64,000 bases of DNA from Phorcus lineatus (lineage: Eukaryota > Mollusca > Gastropoda > Trochida > Trochidae): assembly GCA_921293015.1 (NCBI GenBank), contig OV121091.1, positions 40,780,839 to 40,844,838 of the forward strand, read 5' to 3'. The notes under the pieces were generated by a model, which was not told the origin of the DNA, did no database searches, and saw only the letters and a list, made by a program, of their open reading frames with translations. Below, in pieces: positions 49,686 through 63,641 of the stretch. Position 1 is the first letter of the stretch. Each line of letters starts with the position of its first letter. The translations under genes were made by a program, and so were the position numbers.

Positions 49686-52600
49686 CTTGTCCAGAAATTA
49701 TTGAGTGTCATGTACAGACAGCATGATTGCAGGAATCCCTACTATTTGCATCTTGAGAAAGTTGATAATTAATGCACAACCCTTATGCAAAGTCAATGCC
49801 CCCTGTCCAGAAAGTGAAAAGCATTGTTGAGACCAATCAATGTAATGAAAACAAATCTTTTTGTTAACAGTGTACCATCATTGTCTAAATTCCAACAATT
49901 ATATGAGTGATGATACTTCTCTTGCTCCTGAAATCCTATTTGCAACTCTGAAATTATTTTTGTTAGGGTTTTCCTTTTTTTTAAATCTCAAATTGAAAGT
50001 GGTCATTTACATTCATTTTGAGTTTCTGATATTGCTTTATCTGTTTTTAATATCCCAAAAAAACCCCAAGAAACTTTTTGATTGTATTCATTTAGAATTT
50101 TTTCGCAGTTTTTTTTGACTGACGTTAGAAGCACACCTACTTCAGAGTGTGTTTATTCGCAAGTGGACTTTCTGACATGAAGCTATAACCATTAGTACTG
50201 CTTTGGGTTGCAATGAAGTTTTTGACGAAAGAAACTTTAAATTGCATTCTCCTGATGTTTGAGAGTAATTGAAGAGTTTGTTCAAACTTTCTAACTTTTT
50301 ATTGATATTTTGGAGCTATTGATTTAACATTTATAAACCTTCAACACTACATGTTCTTGTGAAGTAATGTATTTATCAAATTCTATATTGAGGCATAGTA
50401 CATAGTTTTTATATAGTTGTTTTTTTAAAACATAACCATCATTATGCAAAAGTGACGTATTTTATACAAAGATGATTCTTTGCAATAGATATACTAAATT
50501 TGTCATTCATGATATGTTTTTCATTTATGAATAATGCATGAATCCTCAATGAGAGTCTATTGTAACAGAAACCAAATACATACATGTACACCATCTAATA
50601 TCTGAACCACTCTCTCATATAAATAGAAAGTCAGATTAATCAAAATTGATTTCCAGAAACTGATACGAAACTGTAACTAACACCAAGATTCTAATAGGGT
50701 AGAGGTCAAGATAATCCCAGAGACCATTTTGTTTCTTGTTATTTGTACATTTTGATGTTCATCCAACGCACTTTATACAAATTTCAATGGGAGATGAAAT
50801 CCATTTGTTACTGAGATTCTTTTTCCATACAGTCATTTACTACAAGCACAATTGAAATGAAACTCTGGAGGCCATCTTTGTTTGTGTATAACTATCATAG
50901 TCCATACTGATTTTAGTATAAGTAGAAGATCTAGGTGATCCTCGGTTGATGGGTAAACACCATTTAGTTCTTTGTTTTATGTATATGCTATGGTTAGATC
51001 CATTATTGCAATGGTTTGATGGATCTCCCATGCTCTTATATAGGTTTGTGTGACTTGTGCCCATTGCTCAGTCAGTTTCAGTCTCGTCCGCCATCCGTTT
51101 CCTGTTGTTATTATTCCTTGTAGCTCCAGGCATACATCGGCCCTTCTGGGATGTCACAGTTCTGCATTTTGAGCAGTCATCTTCGCATGCCTTGGATTAG
51201 AATAATTTTGGCATTAGTAACCAGATCTATTCAGTGTCTCAAGAGAGAACAAAATTGTCAGATAGAAAAGCATTGGCCTTGAACTATATCACACTTTGGG
51301 ATGGTTTGTGTGAGATGATCTTGAGACAGTAGAACCCTCTGCCGATGGGACTGTCAGAGGCTATCTAGAGACATGAGATCACTCTGCCGATGGGACTGTC
51401 AGACATGAGATCACTCTTCCGATGGAACTCTCAGAGGCTATATCTAGAGACATGAGATCATTAATGGATGTGTAAGAACTCTATACTTTTTAGTAAGAAA
51501 TATTACCTGTTTTAATTGACAATTGGAACATGTACTTAAGATGCATCCAAAGGTTTCTAATGATGACTGGTATTGCTTTGATTAGACCATGTCTCAACAT
51601 TTTGTAAAATATGTTTTGATTGTGAGTTTTTTTTAAATTATTCCTCGTAAGAAAATGTATTATTTTTGAAAATTGATGGTTATAACAATAATTATGTAAG
51701 ATATTTTACATTTAACATAAATATCAGCAATTAACAATGATGAACATGTTGGAAGTTGTGTGTTGGAACAAAATAGTCGATATATTAAAACGTAGATGTT
51801 TCCCTTAGTCCAAAGAAATCTGAGGTACTTTATTGAGAGGTATCATAACTGTTGGTTTGCTGAAGAATTGCAAAATCTAGGAATTAGCAATGAAAATTTT
51901 TTTATTCCAATACTGCTGATAATTGGTACTTCCTTTAATTGTCCTGTCCTATAGAACAAAGGTTTATTTGCAGATTCTTGTCATTTATTGGAGAATTGAT
52001 GCTGTATGGCTTGTTCACTTAACACATTAAAACCTTTCTGTATCAATTTTCTCTGTGCAAATTTCTGACAGTGAATATTAAATCTGCAAGCAAATAATGT
52101 TATTGATGATATTCATCACACAAAATGTTTTGTAGATGTTGTGATTTTATCTTTTGTTCAGAACAGCACAGACCATTCCATCAGAGTGTTTTAGCATTAT
52201 AGATTCATCCATATTAATGAGGCAGATTTCACCCCTGTCATCGACTGTTTGATGTATGAGACGACAATTGATCTCTTATTGATTATATTGTTTGAGACTC
52301 TAACTCTTACACCACAGTCATCTCGGAGCATGTTTCACGTGGGCAGATGATGGTCGAGAGTTTCAAATATAAATGATATTTAGATCATGCTTGTTTCGTA
52401 ATAAATTATCATAATGACTCATCTGCTATACCATTGTGAAAGATGGTTGACACATACATGGAAGATTTGAGAAGATTTTGCACAAGGTGTCTGTATAATG
52501 AAAGAGACTTCGTCTAGGTGGGTATCATATCAAACTGGAAAGATAAAATTGCAGGTATATTTGACAGGAAGACCTTTTAAATAAGAATTAATGAGATCAA

Positions 52601-55600
52601 AAGGACACTTGATCCTTCTTTTAAATGTATGTTAGTTACAGAGGATTAAAGTAGTTCACTTAAATAGTAGATATTATTGTGATGAGCATTTTGAGTATAA
52701 ATCATTACTGAAAGCAACTGTATAGCACTGTCTCTTTAACCGATATCTCGTGAACATAGTAAAATCTCCACATGGTTTTAGTTGTTATGTTCCAGAATGT
52801 TTCTAATTGAAGATGAGAGATATCATATTCTCTATCAAGATTCCATCAACATAATCCTTACGTGACAGTGACAGAGTGAAAATGATAAGACATTGATTCA
52901 TCGGGGATGTAAATGATGTCACGCTGTTGAAGATGTTTTCGACTATATCCACAAATACCATCGTGAGATGATTCCAAATTGGAGATCAAAATTCATTTCT
53001 GAAAGACGTGAAGCGACCTTCTGTCGAGGTTAAAGCCCGAGTGATCACGTCTTGTACCTTGGAGACCAAAAGCCAGATGAATATTTTGTCATTTCTGGTG
53101 TAGAAGCTGCAGACATCAGGAAGACTGATGAAGCAATGAGATATTAGCATAGGGAGTCAAGAATGCCTTTGGGCAACTTTTCCGCAGTTTCATTTGCTAA
53201 GAGGGAAAAACTATGCCTTGAGACATGAATCTTGACAGATAGAAGAGTACAATTCATCAGCATCTTGTAATCACATCAGATTGGTTGGCCTTGCTGTTGA
53301 GGGTAAAAAGAATGATTTGAAAAACTCCTATTTATTCATCAAGTCCTTCAAACTTCAAATTAGAGGACCCTAACTTGAAGAGAAGTTCTTGAGCATGGAT
53401 GGTTTCCAACAATTATAGATCTTGTTGTTTTAACAAAGTGAAACAAGTCTGGAATGTTTATGAGCTTCATGAAGTATTAAAAGATGCACAAAATAACTCC
53501 CATTCCAATAGGTATCTAACCTGACATTTGGAAGCTTTGTACTTCCTGGAATCTGGCGCCAGTAGGAATCTGTTTCCCAAACAAGTACCAAATTGCTATG
53601 GTTACACCAAAACAGTTGGTAGCAGGTTGCTCTGAAGGGTTGACCAGAAAGGCCAATAAATTGCCCCGACCACTAACAGTATGCCCCAAAGTTCCAAGAA
53701 GTTGCCTGACATTGCTTGGAACATCAGGAGGTTGCCATCAGATTTGCCTCCTGGCACCACAAGTCACAGTGATGCCAGTGGATGGACAATGTTACTCATT
53801 TGGTGCCAACTGTTTAGTCTGAGAGTTCAGATGGACAAACTTAGTCTCGTACAGACACCATGAGGGGAATGATTCGGTGAAATGTTGTTTGAGAATAGAT
53901 CTTACACTACAACTCAACCTTCTCGGATAGGTCCTGAAATTGAAGGGGAATTATTTTGCATTCTCTCCTCCTTTATAAAATAAGATCTTTCCTTAGTTAT
54001 TTTAGTGGTGAATATTACTTCAAATTGATTTTTTTAAAAATAGGAATGTATAAACTGTCATATATATTTGTACTTTCCAAAACAAGAATTAAACAGGTCA
54101 TATGGTACAAGACAAATCTTCTTGCTTGTTATTTAGGTGATTGATATTGAGTGTATTTCCATTGCAAAAACAAAAAGTGCTAATCTTTATAATGTAAAAA
54201 TGAAATATGTGGCTATTGACAACCCTTAATGAGCCAGTGTCATTGTTACAAATTCGAACTGTGATATTGATACAAGGCTGACTGTGGTGTTAACCCTGAT
54301 GTTGCTCTGTGGTGAGTTGTGGCTCGTATAGTTCAATAGTGGGGCTGACGCTGACTGATATCACCTGGCGTGGAGAGCACTTTATAGACCAGCATCTCAC
54401 AAGCAACATCATTAACCTTGGTTCTCGCAGGAATACAGACTCTGAATAGTTGTAAACCCTGCGTTTGCTGGTTTGGCTCTTTTGACCTATATATCCCCTG
54501 GCTATGAAGCTGCCAATAAACCCCTTCCTTTCAGTCTTTATTGGTTCAATCAGATCGTGGAGACCTAAAGGTGCACTCTTCAGTTATTTCAGGGAAAAAA
54601 GTTCTCTTAAATAGGAGATATAAATATTTATTATCCCCTTCTAATAAACAAAGTAGTAGGCAGGATGTTCATCTCTATCTTGCTGGTTCAAACTTTGATG
54701 TTTATACCACATAAACACTCTGGGCTACTTGAATCTGCAGAGAAGAGCCATATGTTGCTATTTTTCCATCCAGGAATTCCTCTCTCCAAACAATTAAATA
54801 TATCTCTTAAAAGTTTACTGTGAAGAATAACTTGACCTTTATCTCTGGGTATTCAATACTCCACAATGTTGTGTTCCTGAGTGGTAATATTGCTTCATTT
54901 CATCCTCATGTTTGTCTATGATATCTAATTTCTGATCACTGATGTCTGCGTACACTGTGCTACCGCGATCACTTCACTCAACATAAATTTTGCATTTTGT
55001 TCAAAAACTTTTTTAATTGTCATCAGAATTTCTCTAATTTTTCACAGTAGCAGTGGCTGTTGATAACCATAAATTAATCCATCATATTAAGAGAAAACAG
55101 ATATAGATATTTTATGTTAAAAGCTTCGAAATTGTCACTTTGAAAACGTGTTTTGCCGATAATTTCCGATATCTATCTTCATGATGGACATAGAAGCTTA
55201 AAACTTTCTGTGAACAGCCATTAGAACCTAAGAAGGCATAAAATGTTGAAAAATAATTCATATTGATCTTATTTTATGAAAAGCGAGACAATTTTTAACA
55301 CCGATCTTACGCTTTCATCCAAATCACGCTACGAGCACTTTACATTTAGGCAGACAGTAAGCCTATCACTTCACCTAGCAGAACAGTCGGTTCCAGGGGG
55401 AGGTTCAGTTGTCATTGTGGAACAGAGTTCTCCTCAACTCAAACTTGTCTTAAACACTGTTTTATCATTCCAGTAGTCATAGTTAAAATGATTTATATTT
55501 CATAATATGCTCTTCAATGATGTTTGTACCTTTTGGATTGTGTCATGTTTATTAAGGTCTACAATGAAGTTGAATGTTGAAATACCTTTCAATATTGACT

Positions 55601-58600
55601 CATCTGCTCAGGCTTCAGAAAGTTCATCGTCAACCTTGTCTTTTGACAGTCATTCTTCTAAGCTTGGATTAGATATACAATATTACAATGGTTTTTGACA
55701 ACTATGAACTGCTTACAACAGTTTTTGTCTTTTATGAACAAACGAAAACCTTTTTAAACCAATGAGGTAACTTAAGCAGTTAATACCAACTGTGATTGAG
55801 CTAACTACGATGTTTGTTGACAACTCTGAGCCCACCATAACAGTTACTGACACTCAAACACCTCCTGATACTTCAACAGCCACTGTCCACTATGAGTGTT
55901 CAATCTAGTTGGCTGTTTGGACGATGCTCATCAGCAACAAGTCAAGTTCCCCAGGGCCATGTTGAATTAACTGGTTCCTTTGTCCTCTACGTGTAACTCC
56001 TTATTGCTCATTGAGGGCAATGTCCAGTAGGTAAATACTTAATGATTTACCCACTAATCAGAGTGCTACATGACCACTGGTCTAAGTATTGTAGCTGAAT
56101 TATGCATGAGTGTAGTCATAGTTGATTGTACTTAATTGCTTCATTTTGCTGATGAGGCTGCTGTAATTTTCTGATGTTTCCCCCATAAAAAGATGTCAAT
56201 GATTGAATGATCAACAGCTGTTCCATATGCAATTCTGATATGTAAAGACAATTTTGTCAAGTGAATAATAACATTTGTATCATGTATATGATTATATGAA
56301 TATTCAAATACAAGGTAATCAATGCTCTGTGTCTAATATTAACTGTTTACATGTAAGAATTAAATCCAAAGATGTCTGGAACCAGGTTAAGGAACATCAA
56401 AAACTGCATTTAAGATTGTGTATATAATCACTTCTAAGATCTTTGGAATTATTTATCCTCAAAACTGCTTGACAAAACAACTTGCATTTGGCTCAACTCA
56501 TTTCCATACTGAATGTCTGTGTTTACTGGCAATGACTGAACAATATTGAGAGTTATGATGAGACGACAGTGTGTTCAGTGCACACATCAGGTCGACTCCA
56601 GTCGAGGGTTAGGGTGAGGTCAGCGATCAGGACAACTCTGGGCCCCACCTTTGATAACAATATTTTGAAACCAAATATTAACCCTTCTTCTACTGCTGAG
56701 CACACAAGCTGGAAATAAATCAATATTATCACATAGCACTCTGCCATGTTCCTGGTGATATTTCCCCCTTGCTAACTGTGTGATGGGCACCAGGATGCAT
56801 CTATTGCTCTTTCCTTTAGGTAGGTCGTGCTTTCCCTTTCTTGCTTATTTGGTATCACATATGTATTTAGAACATTATGTCACTTGTTGCGTCTCTCACT
56901 TTAATATCCAGAGAGTAATTATCAAACTTATTGCTGGAAAAGTTCACTCCTGGTAATAAAATATTTAGATAAAACCCTAGAAGGCTGTTTCTTGGACTGA
57001 TAAGCAAATCTTCCTTGATGAGAATATATAAAAAATTTATTACTTAAATGAACAACTGTGTCATTGAATAAATTTTTTTAATCAACTTGTTAGAGAACAA
57101 TAACCACCAATAAAATCAGATGTATCACTTTGTATCATTCAATAATCCATCGTATCAATCTGTTTCTCTCTGTTCTGTATTGCCCTGTATTTTAATGTAC
57201 CGGTCTGTACGTGAATGTATCAGTAAGAAAGGTACCAGGTGTTTCCCCTTGACCACATTCCTCCTGCTGCCCTGGTGTATAATAAAGATATCAACACATT
57301 CCTTCTCTCTTGATCTGCATTCTTGAAGGTTACAAAGCTATTTTAGATTTATGAATTACATCTTTACCCAGGAACAAGATCTTCCTTCACCAAATGTAAT
57401 TTCTAAATTTGTTTTTGTGATATGTCACCCTCATCTACCCTAATCAATGAGATACTTCATCATAACCAGGTGATAATTAGTTCTGTTTTGTTCTTCTTCA
57501 TTCTTAACTCACACCATCCAAGGACCAGTATAGACACAAGGAAATCCTTTACACTGCCTTCATTTCAAATTCAGGTCATTAAATGAACTGCAGTATGAAC
57601 ATTAGCACTATCATAACTGGTATTCAAGCTCCACCAACCATACTGAGATTTTCATCAATTCACCAGGTTGCCCATCCCAGCCAATGATAAACCATAACCG
57701 TCTGATCTTGTTGTCCACCAACTCTGCTCAGTATTATCAGGCACCAGTTACCGAAGGAGACCTACTGGTTGTATAAGATAAATGATTGGTCTCTCCATCA
57801 ATTTAATTTTTCCATATCCAGTCAGTAATTGTTTGTTATTTCCGACTATCTATCATGTTTATTTGAAATCCCATACTGCATGAATTGTGATGACCTATAT
57901 GATAACTCTTTAGCTAATCGACATCTAACTGACATCAGCTCTTTTATCTAGTATATTGTTTTAGTTAAACTGATATGTGTCTCAGTTTTGTGGAAGGTAA
58001 ACAGAAATCTGTTGGGTTCTGTTTACAACTGGTTTGACTTGATTTATGACTTCGAGTGACTCATCTTTGTTTGATTGTTCTCCCATGTTTTGCAGCAGAA
58101 TACTTTCACGGTGATGTCAACTTGCTTCAGAGATATCACCAAGCAGTGGACCTGCTTTATGACAGTCTGATGTACTGATACTATCATGGTCTTAAGATTC
58201 CAATCTGATACTGATACCTGATATGTATTTTGAAAAAGTTTGAACAACAGCTTCATGAGATTCACATATATACTTGAATATATTAAGAGCAATGACATTC
58301 CATTTGATTAAGTTTCCAGACTTGTTGAATTTGACAGTTTTCAGTGACATTTGGCCCAGACAACTAATGACTTTGTTTCACATATTTCCTGTTTAAGGAT
58401 GCAACTAGTTTTCTGAATGTTGATAATTTCAGGGTAATGTTATTCTATTTCCAATATCAGTTCAAGTCTCACCAATTTCTATTTGAAGTATTATTATTGT
58501 GACTTTCTTTTACTTTGAAAATGATGGACTACAATGGAGAGATTTTTTTGTACAGAGAACAACTTCAATGTATCATTCAGCATGGAATACTGACACTATT

Positions 58601-58860
58601 GGCTGTTTAATATTGCATCCTATGGCAAAGATGGAGATTATCAAACGTTCAGTGATTCTGTCTTCTTAGATTCTGTTAAATATTCATTATGTTGAAGTAA
58701 TTGAATTGTTATGTATCTAAATGTTGAACTTAAATGTCATTAGGTTAACCTGGGCTACCAAATATAACTGTTTTGAGATTTGTAGATGAATTCTTGAGAC
58801 TTTTTGCAATATTTGAAATGACAAGATTTCAAAGTAGAATTTCATTTTATTTATTCAAAT
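49686..58860. other. Intron segment, one minisatellite only
   Basis: Contains the three-copy repeat at 51322-51460. Short frames at 53598-53822 and 55276-55698 lack flanking splice signals of matching phase and are not called. Confidence 0.5.
51322..51460. repeat. Three-copy minisatellite (~57-bp unit, one copy shortened)
   Basis: Units contain CTCTGCCGATGGGACTGTCA, then GAGGCTAT(AT)CTAGAGA, then CATGAGATCA. The middle copy lacks the GAGGCTATCTAGAGA part. The third has CTTCCGATGGAACTCTCAG. Confidence 0.85.
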
Positions 58861-58920
58861 ACATACAAAACTGTAAAGGTCAATGAAAGATCAATTTCTG
58901 ATCTATCTATACTCATAGAA

Positions 58921-59118
58921 AAAAGAGAGGTTAGAATCTGTAAATGCTGTGATAATAATGCTATCGAAAATGAATATCATTTTCTTCTTGTGTGTCCAAC
59001 ATATAACACATTACATAGAAAGTATATTAAACAAATTTATTTTGTCCATCCATTTGTTGATAAATTATCTTCTTTAATGAATTATTTGAATGACAATGTT
59101 ATTAAGAGTTTGGATTGA
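58921..59118 (+). pseudogene. Decayed C-terminal fragment of a LINE (non-LTR) reverse transcriptase
   Basis: A frame open from about 58861 and ending in TGA at 59116-59118 encodes a typical LINE tail: RICKCC, then EYHFLLVCPTYN, then HRKYI. This is a C-x2-C...H-x4-C cluster with the FLLVCP signature seen at the C-terminus of many molluscan and other metazoan non-LTR polyproteins. The polymerase and endonuclease domains are absent, and upstream translation is disrupted, as expected for a 5'-truncated, dead copy. It lies in the sense orientation of the host gene. The fragment may come from a LINE of the kind that mobilises the SINEs here, but no shared 3' tail was seen. Confidence 0.75.
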
Positions 59119-60832
59119 CCAATAGTGGACTCTTAACATTGGTGATTCACTGGTCAAAAGGAGGTGGCGGTTCATACCTCTATATGAAAATTTTCAGGAT
59201 TGGATTTAATTTCAATTTATTCATATCCATTATTCTGAAAATGAAAACAAATCAGGTTTAAAACCATTTAATTAAATGCTGCAGGTGTTTATAGTTGTTT
59301 GTTGTTGTTGAACATTAGAAGTTTGACTATACACAATTTATACAATATACCTGTGTATATGAACACATCAATAGAGAAATAAGTCAGACTTATGAAAATA
59401 CATGTCACATTTACATGTCAATAAATAAAATTTAAAGGTTGTTATTATTTTGTGTAACGATATGAGAAGCAACAGTAGTAGATGGCATTTATTTTAATGT
59501 TTATGTCCAGTATTTCTCACAAGGTGTTCAATTGCAAATTGCTTAAGTTACTCATCAATATGGACCCCTTTTTTCAGGAAACAAGTTGAATTCAATTTCA
59601 TTTCATAATTGCTTTCTAGATGAGGGTTTCCATAGATCAAATAGTTAGTTTAATAAATTAATCTTTAGATCAGGTTTGCCTCCTTACTCTATTTATCCAG
59701 CGGACGGAATAGCGCAGTGGTTCGTGTATTCGGCTTCAGATCAGGGCTTGGCTACTTTGTCTGCAGTAGAGAACTATTCTACATGCAGTAATGTTTAGTT
59801 ATGATGCTACACTATATTCAGTGCAGTACCACCCATGGTTTGCTAGTTCCAGTCGATGCTTGCAGGTTTCACTGCAATACATAACCATAACAGTGAAAGT
59901 GAAATACTTTCGAAAACCCCAAATCACCTTACCTATTTGAGCAAGGAACCTACAACACTATACCTATTCCTGTATTAATCTAAAATAGCCCTGAGATCTA
60001 TCTCGTCATGTGCTCCAACAAACAAAGTCTGATTAACTTCCAGAAATGTCTCTTAAACTGTTCCCATTGGGAAACTCATTTGTATGGGGAAATGGTAATA
60101 AAATCAAATTAGAAATCAATAATAAAGGGTTATCCATGCATGATAATTTGAGTGATTTCCTGATAATATAATTCAAGTGAAGGCAAGTTGTATCTTGAAT
60201 TGAATCTTGAATTTTTTTGGTTATTTGTTCCCATTTGTTCTCAAAGAATCGGGAAATCTATGCAATAGTGAATTTATGATGCACATGTTTGCTAGCTGAT
60301 ATCGTGCTTGAAAGAATCTAAAAAACTTGATAATAGATTTTGAATTAAACTTTTGCTTGAATGGTACCAAAGGCTTGATTGATGTTACCTTTCTCTAAAA
60401 TTTTATTAGATAGAGGATATGAAATGATGTTTGTCAAATACGTTGTTTATCTCATCAAGTGGTGTGTGCAAAGTTGATTTTTTCACGAGTTGCGCATTTA
60501 TTGTTTTGGTGGTATTAAATTACAAGTTTTTTTCATATGAAATTTATGTATAAACTAGATGTAGAGTTTCATTTCATCTTCATCTTCTGTACCTAAAAGT
60601 TCTCGACCAAAATGAAGGTGAATATTTATAAAGCCTTGTTAATGCATCCATGTGCCTGTTGATCTAAAGTGAATGTACAAACACTATTGACTAGAACGAA
60701 GGGTGTGTGAGCATTTTGGCATGGAAAGGTTAACATCACAATGAGGTCCACAGCCAAGGAGTCAAGAAGTTATAGATTTACCATGCTGGAAATGTGCCGA
60801 GTTTTCCAATGACCAGTCAAATTGAAGAAGCC
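59119..60832. other. Intron segment with one SINE
   Basis: Apart from the SINE at 59701-59932 nothing is recognised. Confidence 0.55.
59701..59932 (+). mobile_element. SINE copy with internal deletion of the B box
   Basis: The head keeps the A box (TAGCGCAGTGG, 59710-59720) but passes from TTCAGATCAGGG directly to GCTTGGCTACTTTG, losing the B box. The body is intact to about 59890; part of the tail is deleted before CCCCAAATCACC. Likely target-site duplications are CCTTACTCTATTT (59682-59694) and CCTTACCTATTT (59927-59938), differing by one base. Confidence 0.85.
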
Positions 60833-62474
60833 TGGTTGATTACTTGAGTAGATGTAGTTGATACGGAGAGGGGGACTGATGTGATGATCTGGTGGGGTGT
60901 GTTTGGGAACCTCCTTCAACCTCTCATTGGTGTAATTTGATTGGTTGATTACTTGAGTAGATGTAGTTGATACGGAGAGGGGGACTGATGTGATGATCTG
61001 GTGGGGTGTGTTTGGGAACCTCCTTCAACCTCTCATTGGTGTAATTTGATTGGTTGATTACTTGATTAGATGTAGTTGATACGGAGAGGGGGACTGATGT
61101 GATGATCTGGTGGGGTGTGTTTGGGAACCTCCTTCAACCTCTCATTGGTGTAATTTGATTGGTTGATTACTTGAGTAGATGTAGTTGATACGGAGAGGGG
61201 GACAGATGTGATGATCTGGTGGGGTGTGTTTGGGAACCTCCTTCAACCTCTCATTGGTGTAATTTGATTGGTTGATTACTTGAGTAGATGTAGTTGATAC
61301 GGAGAGGGGGACTGATGTGATGATCTGGTGGGGTGTGTTTGGGAACCTCCTTCAACCTCTCATTGGTGTAATTTGATTGGTTTATTACTTGAGTAGATGT
61401 AGTTGATACGGAGAGGGGGACTGATGTGATGATCTGGTGGGGTGTGTTTGGGAACCTCCTTCAACCTCTCATTGGTGTAATTTGATTGGTTGATTACTTG
61501 AGTAGATGTAGTTGATACGGAGAGGGAGACTGATGTGATGATCTGGTGGGGTGTGTTTGGGAACCTCCTTCAACCTCTCATTGGTGTAATTTGATTGGTT
61601 GATTACTTGAGTAGATGTAGTTGATACGGAGAGGGGGACTGATGTGATGATCTGGTGGGGTGTGTTTGGGAACCTCCTTCAACCTCTCATTGGTGTAATT
61701 TGATTGGTTTATTACTTGAGTAGATGTAGTTGATACGGAGAGGGGGACAGATGTGATGATCTGGTGGGGTGTGTTTGGGAACCTCCTTCAACCTCTCATT
61801 GGTGTAATTTGATTGGTTTATTACTTGAGTAGATGTAGTTGATACGGAGAGGGGGACTGATGTGATGATCTGGTGGGGTGTGTTTGGGAACCTCCTTCAA
61901 CCTCTCATTGGTGTAATTTGATTGGTTGATTACTTGAGTAGATGTAGTTGATACGGAGAGGGAGACTGATGTGATGATCTGGTGGGGTGTGTTTGGGAAC
62001 CTCCTTCAACCTCTCATTGGTGTAATTTGATTGGTTGATTACTTGAGTAGATGTAGTTGATACGGAGAGGGGGACTGATGTGATGATCTGGTGGGGTGTG
62101 TTTGGGAACCTCCTTCAACCTCTCATTGGTGTAATTTGATTGGTTGATTACTTGAGTAGATGTAGTTGATACGGAGAGGGGGACTGATGTGATGATCTGG
62201 TGGGGTGTGTTTGGGAACCTCCTTCAACCTCTCATTGGTGTAATTTGATTGGTTGATTACTTGAGTAGATGTAGTTGATACGGAGAGGGGACTGATGTGA
62301 TGATCTGATGGGGTGTGTTTGGGAACCTCCTTCAACCTCTCATTGGTGTAATTTGATTGGTTGATTACTTGAGTAGATGTAGTTGATACGGAGAGGGGGA
62401 CTGATGTGATGATCTGGTGGGGTGTGTTTGGGAACCTCCTTCAACCTCTCATTGGTGTAATTTGATTGGTTGAT
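60833..62474. repeat. 109-bp minisatellite, 15 copies
   Basis: Unit starts fall at 60841, 60950, 61059 and so on every 109 bp to 62366; only the unit at 62258 is 108 bp, through loss of one G. The consensus includes TACTTGAGTAGATGTAGTTG, GATCTGGTGGGGTGTG, GGAACCTCCTTCAACC and CTCATTGGTGTAATTTGATT. Copies differ at only one to three positions, indicating recent expansion or homogenisation. Shared variants (TTTATTAC at 61386, 61713 and 61822; GGGAGAC at 61495 and 61931; GGACAG at 61168 and 61713) show duplications of several units at once. Each unit carries two ATTGG (inverted CCAAT) motifs. There is no coding potential. Confidence 0.97.
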
Positions 62475-63641
62475 AGGCGACATTGCTCTGATAAATTTTG
62501 ATGGGTTGATAGAACAAATTAGTCTAACAATTTAGGACATTGAGTCAATCTTGGATCAGGTTTTCAGCACGCAATTTGGATCATAAATGCACTGTAGAGC
62601 TGGAATCTTAATGTAAGGCTGAATTTTGATAGATTTTGAAAACCAAATTGTTTAAACCTTGATCACTTAATGGAAGGCATATATTTCAACTTCAATTTTT
62701 ATAAGAGTACACCAATTAGTGAGGTATCTACTACTAAGACCTTAATAATCATTTAACTGTTTCCTCCATTTTGGGTATAATATGCTACATGGTCATAATT
62801 TCAGCATATTTCAATATTGAAGAATGGGCCTGCAAGTTATTGCCAGAGCAAGTCATATGACAGATCTGCATGCTCCTAATTTCCCTATAATTATATGAGA
62901 AAACCCCACATTAAGTTCTCGGCAACAGAATGACATCTTAATGCAGCATCATTTGTCACACAGAACAAGAGGCTAAAACTCTTCTCATCAGACTTTGTTC
63001 CATCTTTCTTACGTTTGATCTGCCGAGGAGGAAGATGGCTAAGGGGATTGTTACGAAACTGTTGCAAATACTTGACAGTTGGGAAACACCGTTATCGATT
63101 AACTTCATTAGCCCTGCTGCTCTGTCTCCTCTTGAAGTCGTGAGACATCATACATCCCTCTTGTGAAGCTTCAAAAGTGAGGAGAAGATTGAAATTACCA
63201 AGTTAGGAAAAAAAGGATAATTCGATAAATGAAGGAAATTGTCATTTTGCAGATGATTTGAGGGCGACTGTAGTTGGCATGGAAGGTGTCATGTCTGTCT
63301 GCTTGTAGCTTGGCATGACTGTCAGGTCTCATGATCTGCAGTGTATCGTGGAAACCTTTCAATTAAATACCTATTTAAATGAAGTGTTTTAGTAAAAAAT
63401 AATTTCAATAAGAAAAATAACATTATGCATATGAACTTGGATTTTATTCTTTATTTCATTTAGGTAGTACTTATCTAACCAAACATAAATACCAAGGTTG
63501 ATATTGGTGGTTTCAAGTTTATTCTGTTTGAATGCATTGTTTGATAATTTACAATCCACATAATGATATTTTCATATGATTAACTGAAATAATAACATAA
63601 CTTTCAAACAAGTTTTTTAAACTCCCATTCTTGTATTGCAG
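62475..63641. other. Intron segment between minisatellite and acceptor
   Basis: AT-rich; no repeat or exon seen. A slightly CpG-richer stretch at 63000-63150 includes TTATCGATTAAC and CATTAGC homeodomain-like sites without further support. Confidence 0.5.

Larger units (their letters stand above)
24601..63641 (+). other. Large intron (39,041 bp), phase 1
   Basis: This is bounded by a GTAAGT donor and a TTGTATTGCAG acceptor whose phases match. It contains the transposable elements and minisatellites listed separately. I found no convincing further coding exon of this gene inside it, but a short phase 1-1 exon could easily be missed by eye, so it may be several introns in reality. Confidence 0.65.

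Noticed and set aside
53598..53822. 74-codon + strand frame with many Cys and Pro
   Set aside because: No acceptor or donor of phase 1 at its edges and no recognisable domain. It is not called as an exon of the RING gene.
55276..55698. Two Ser-rich + strand frames (66 and 63 codons)
   Set aside because: Ser-rich composition resembles the Pro/Ser exon only superficially, and splice phases do not fit.
60833..62474. CRISPR-like array of regular repeats
   Set aside because: The whole 109-bp unit repeats with no variable spacers, and the host is eukaryotic, so this is a minisatellite.
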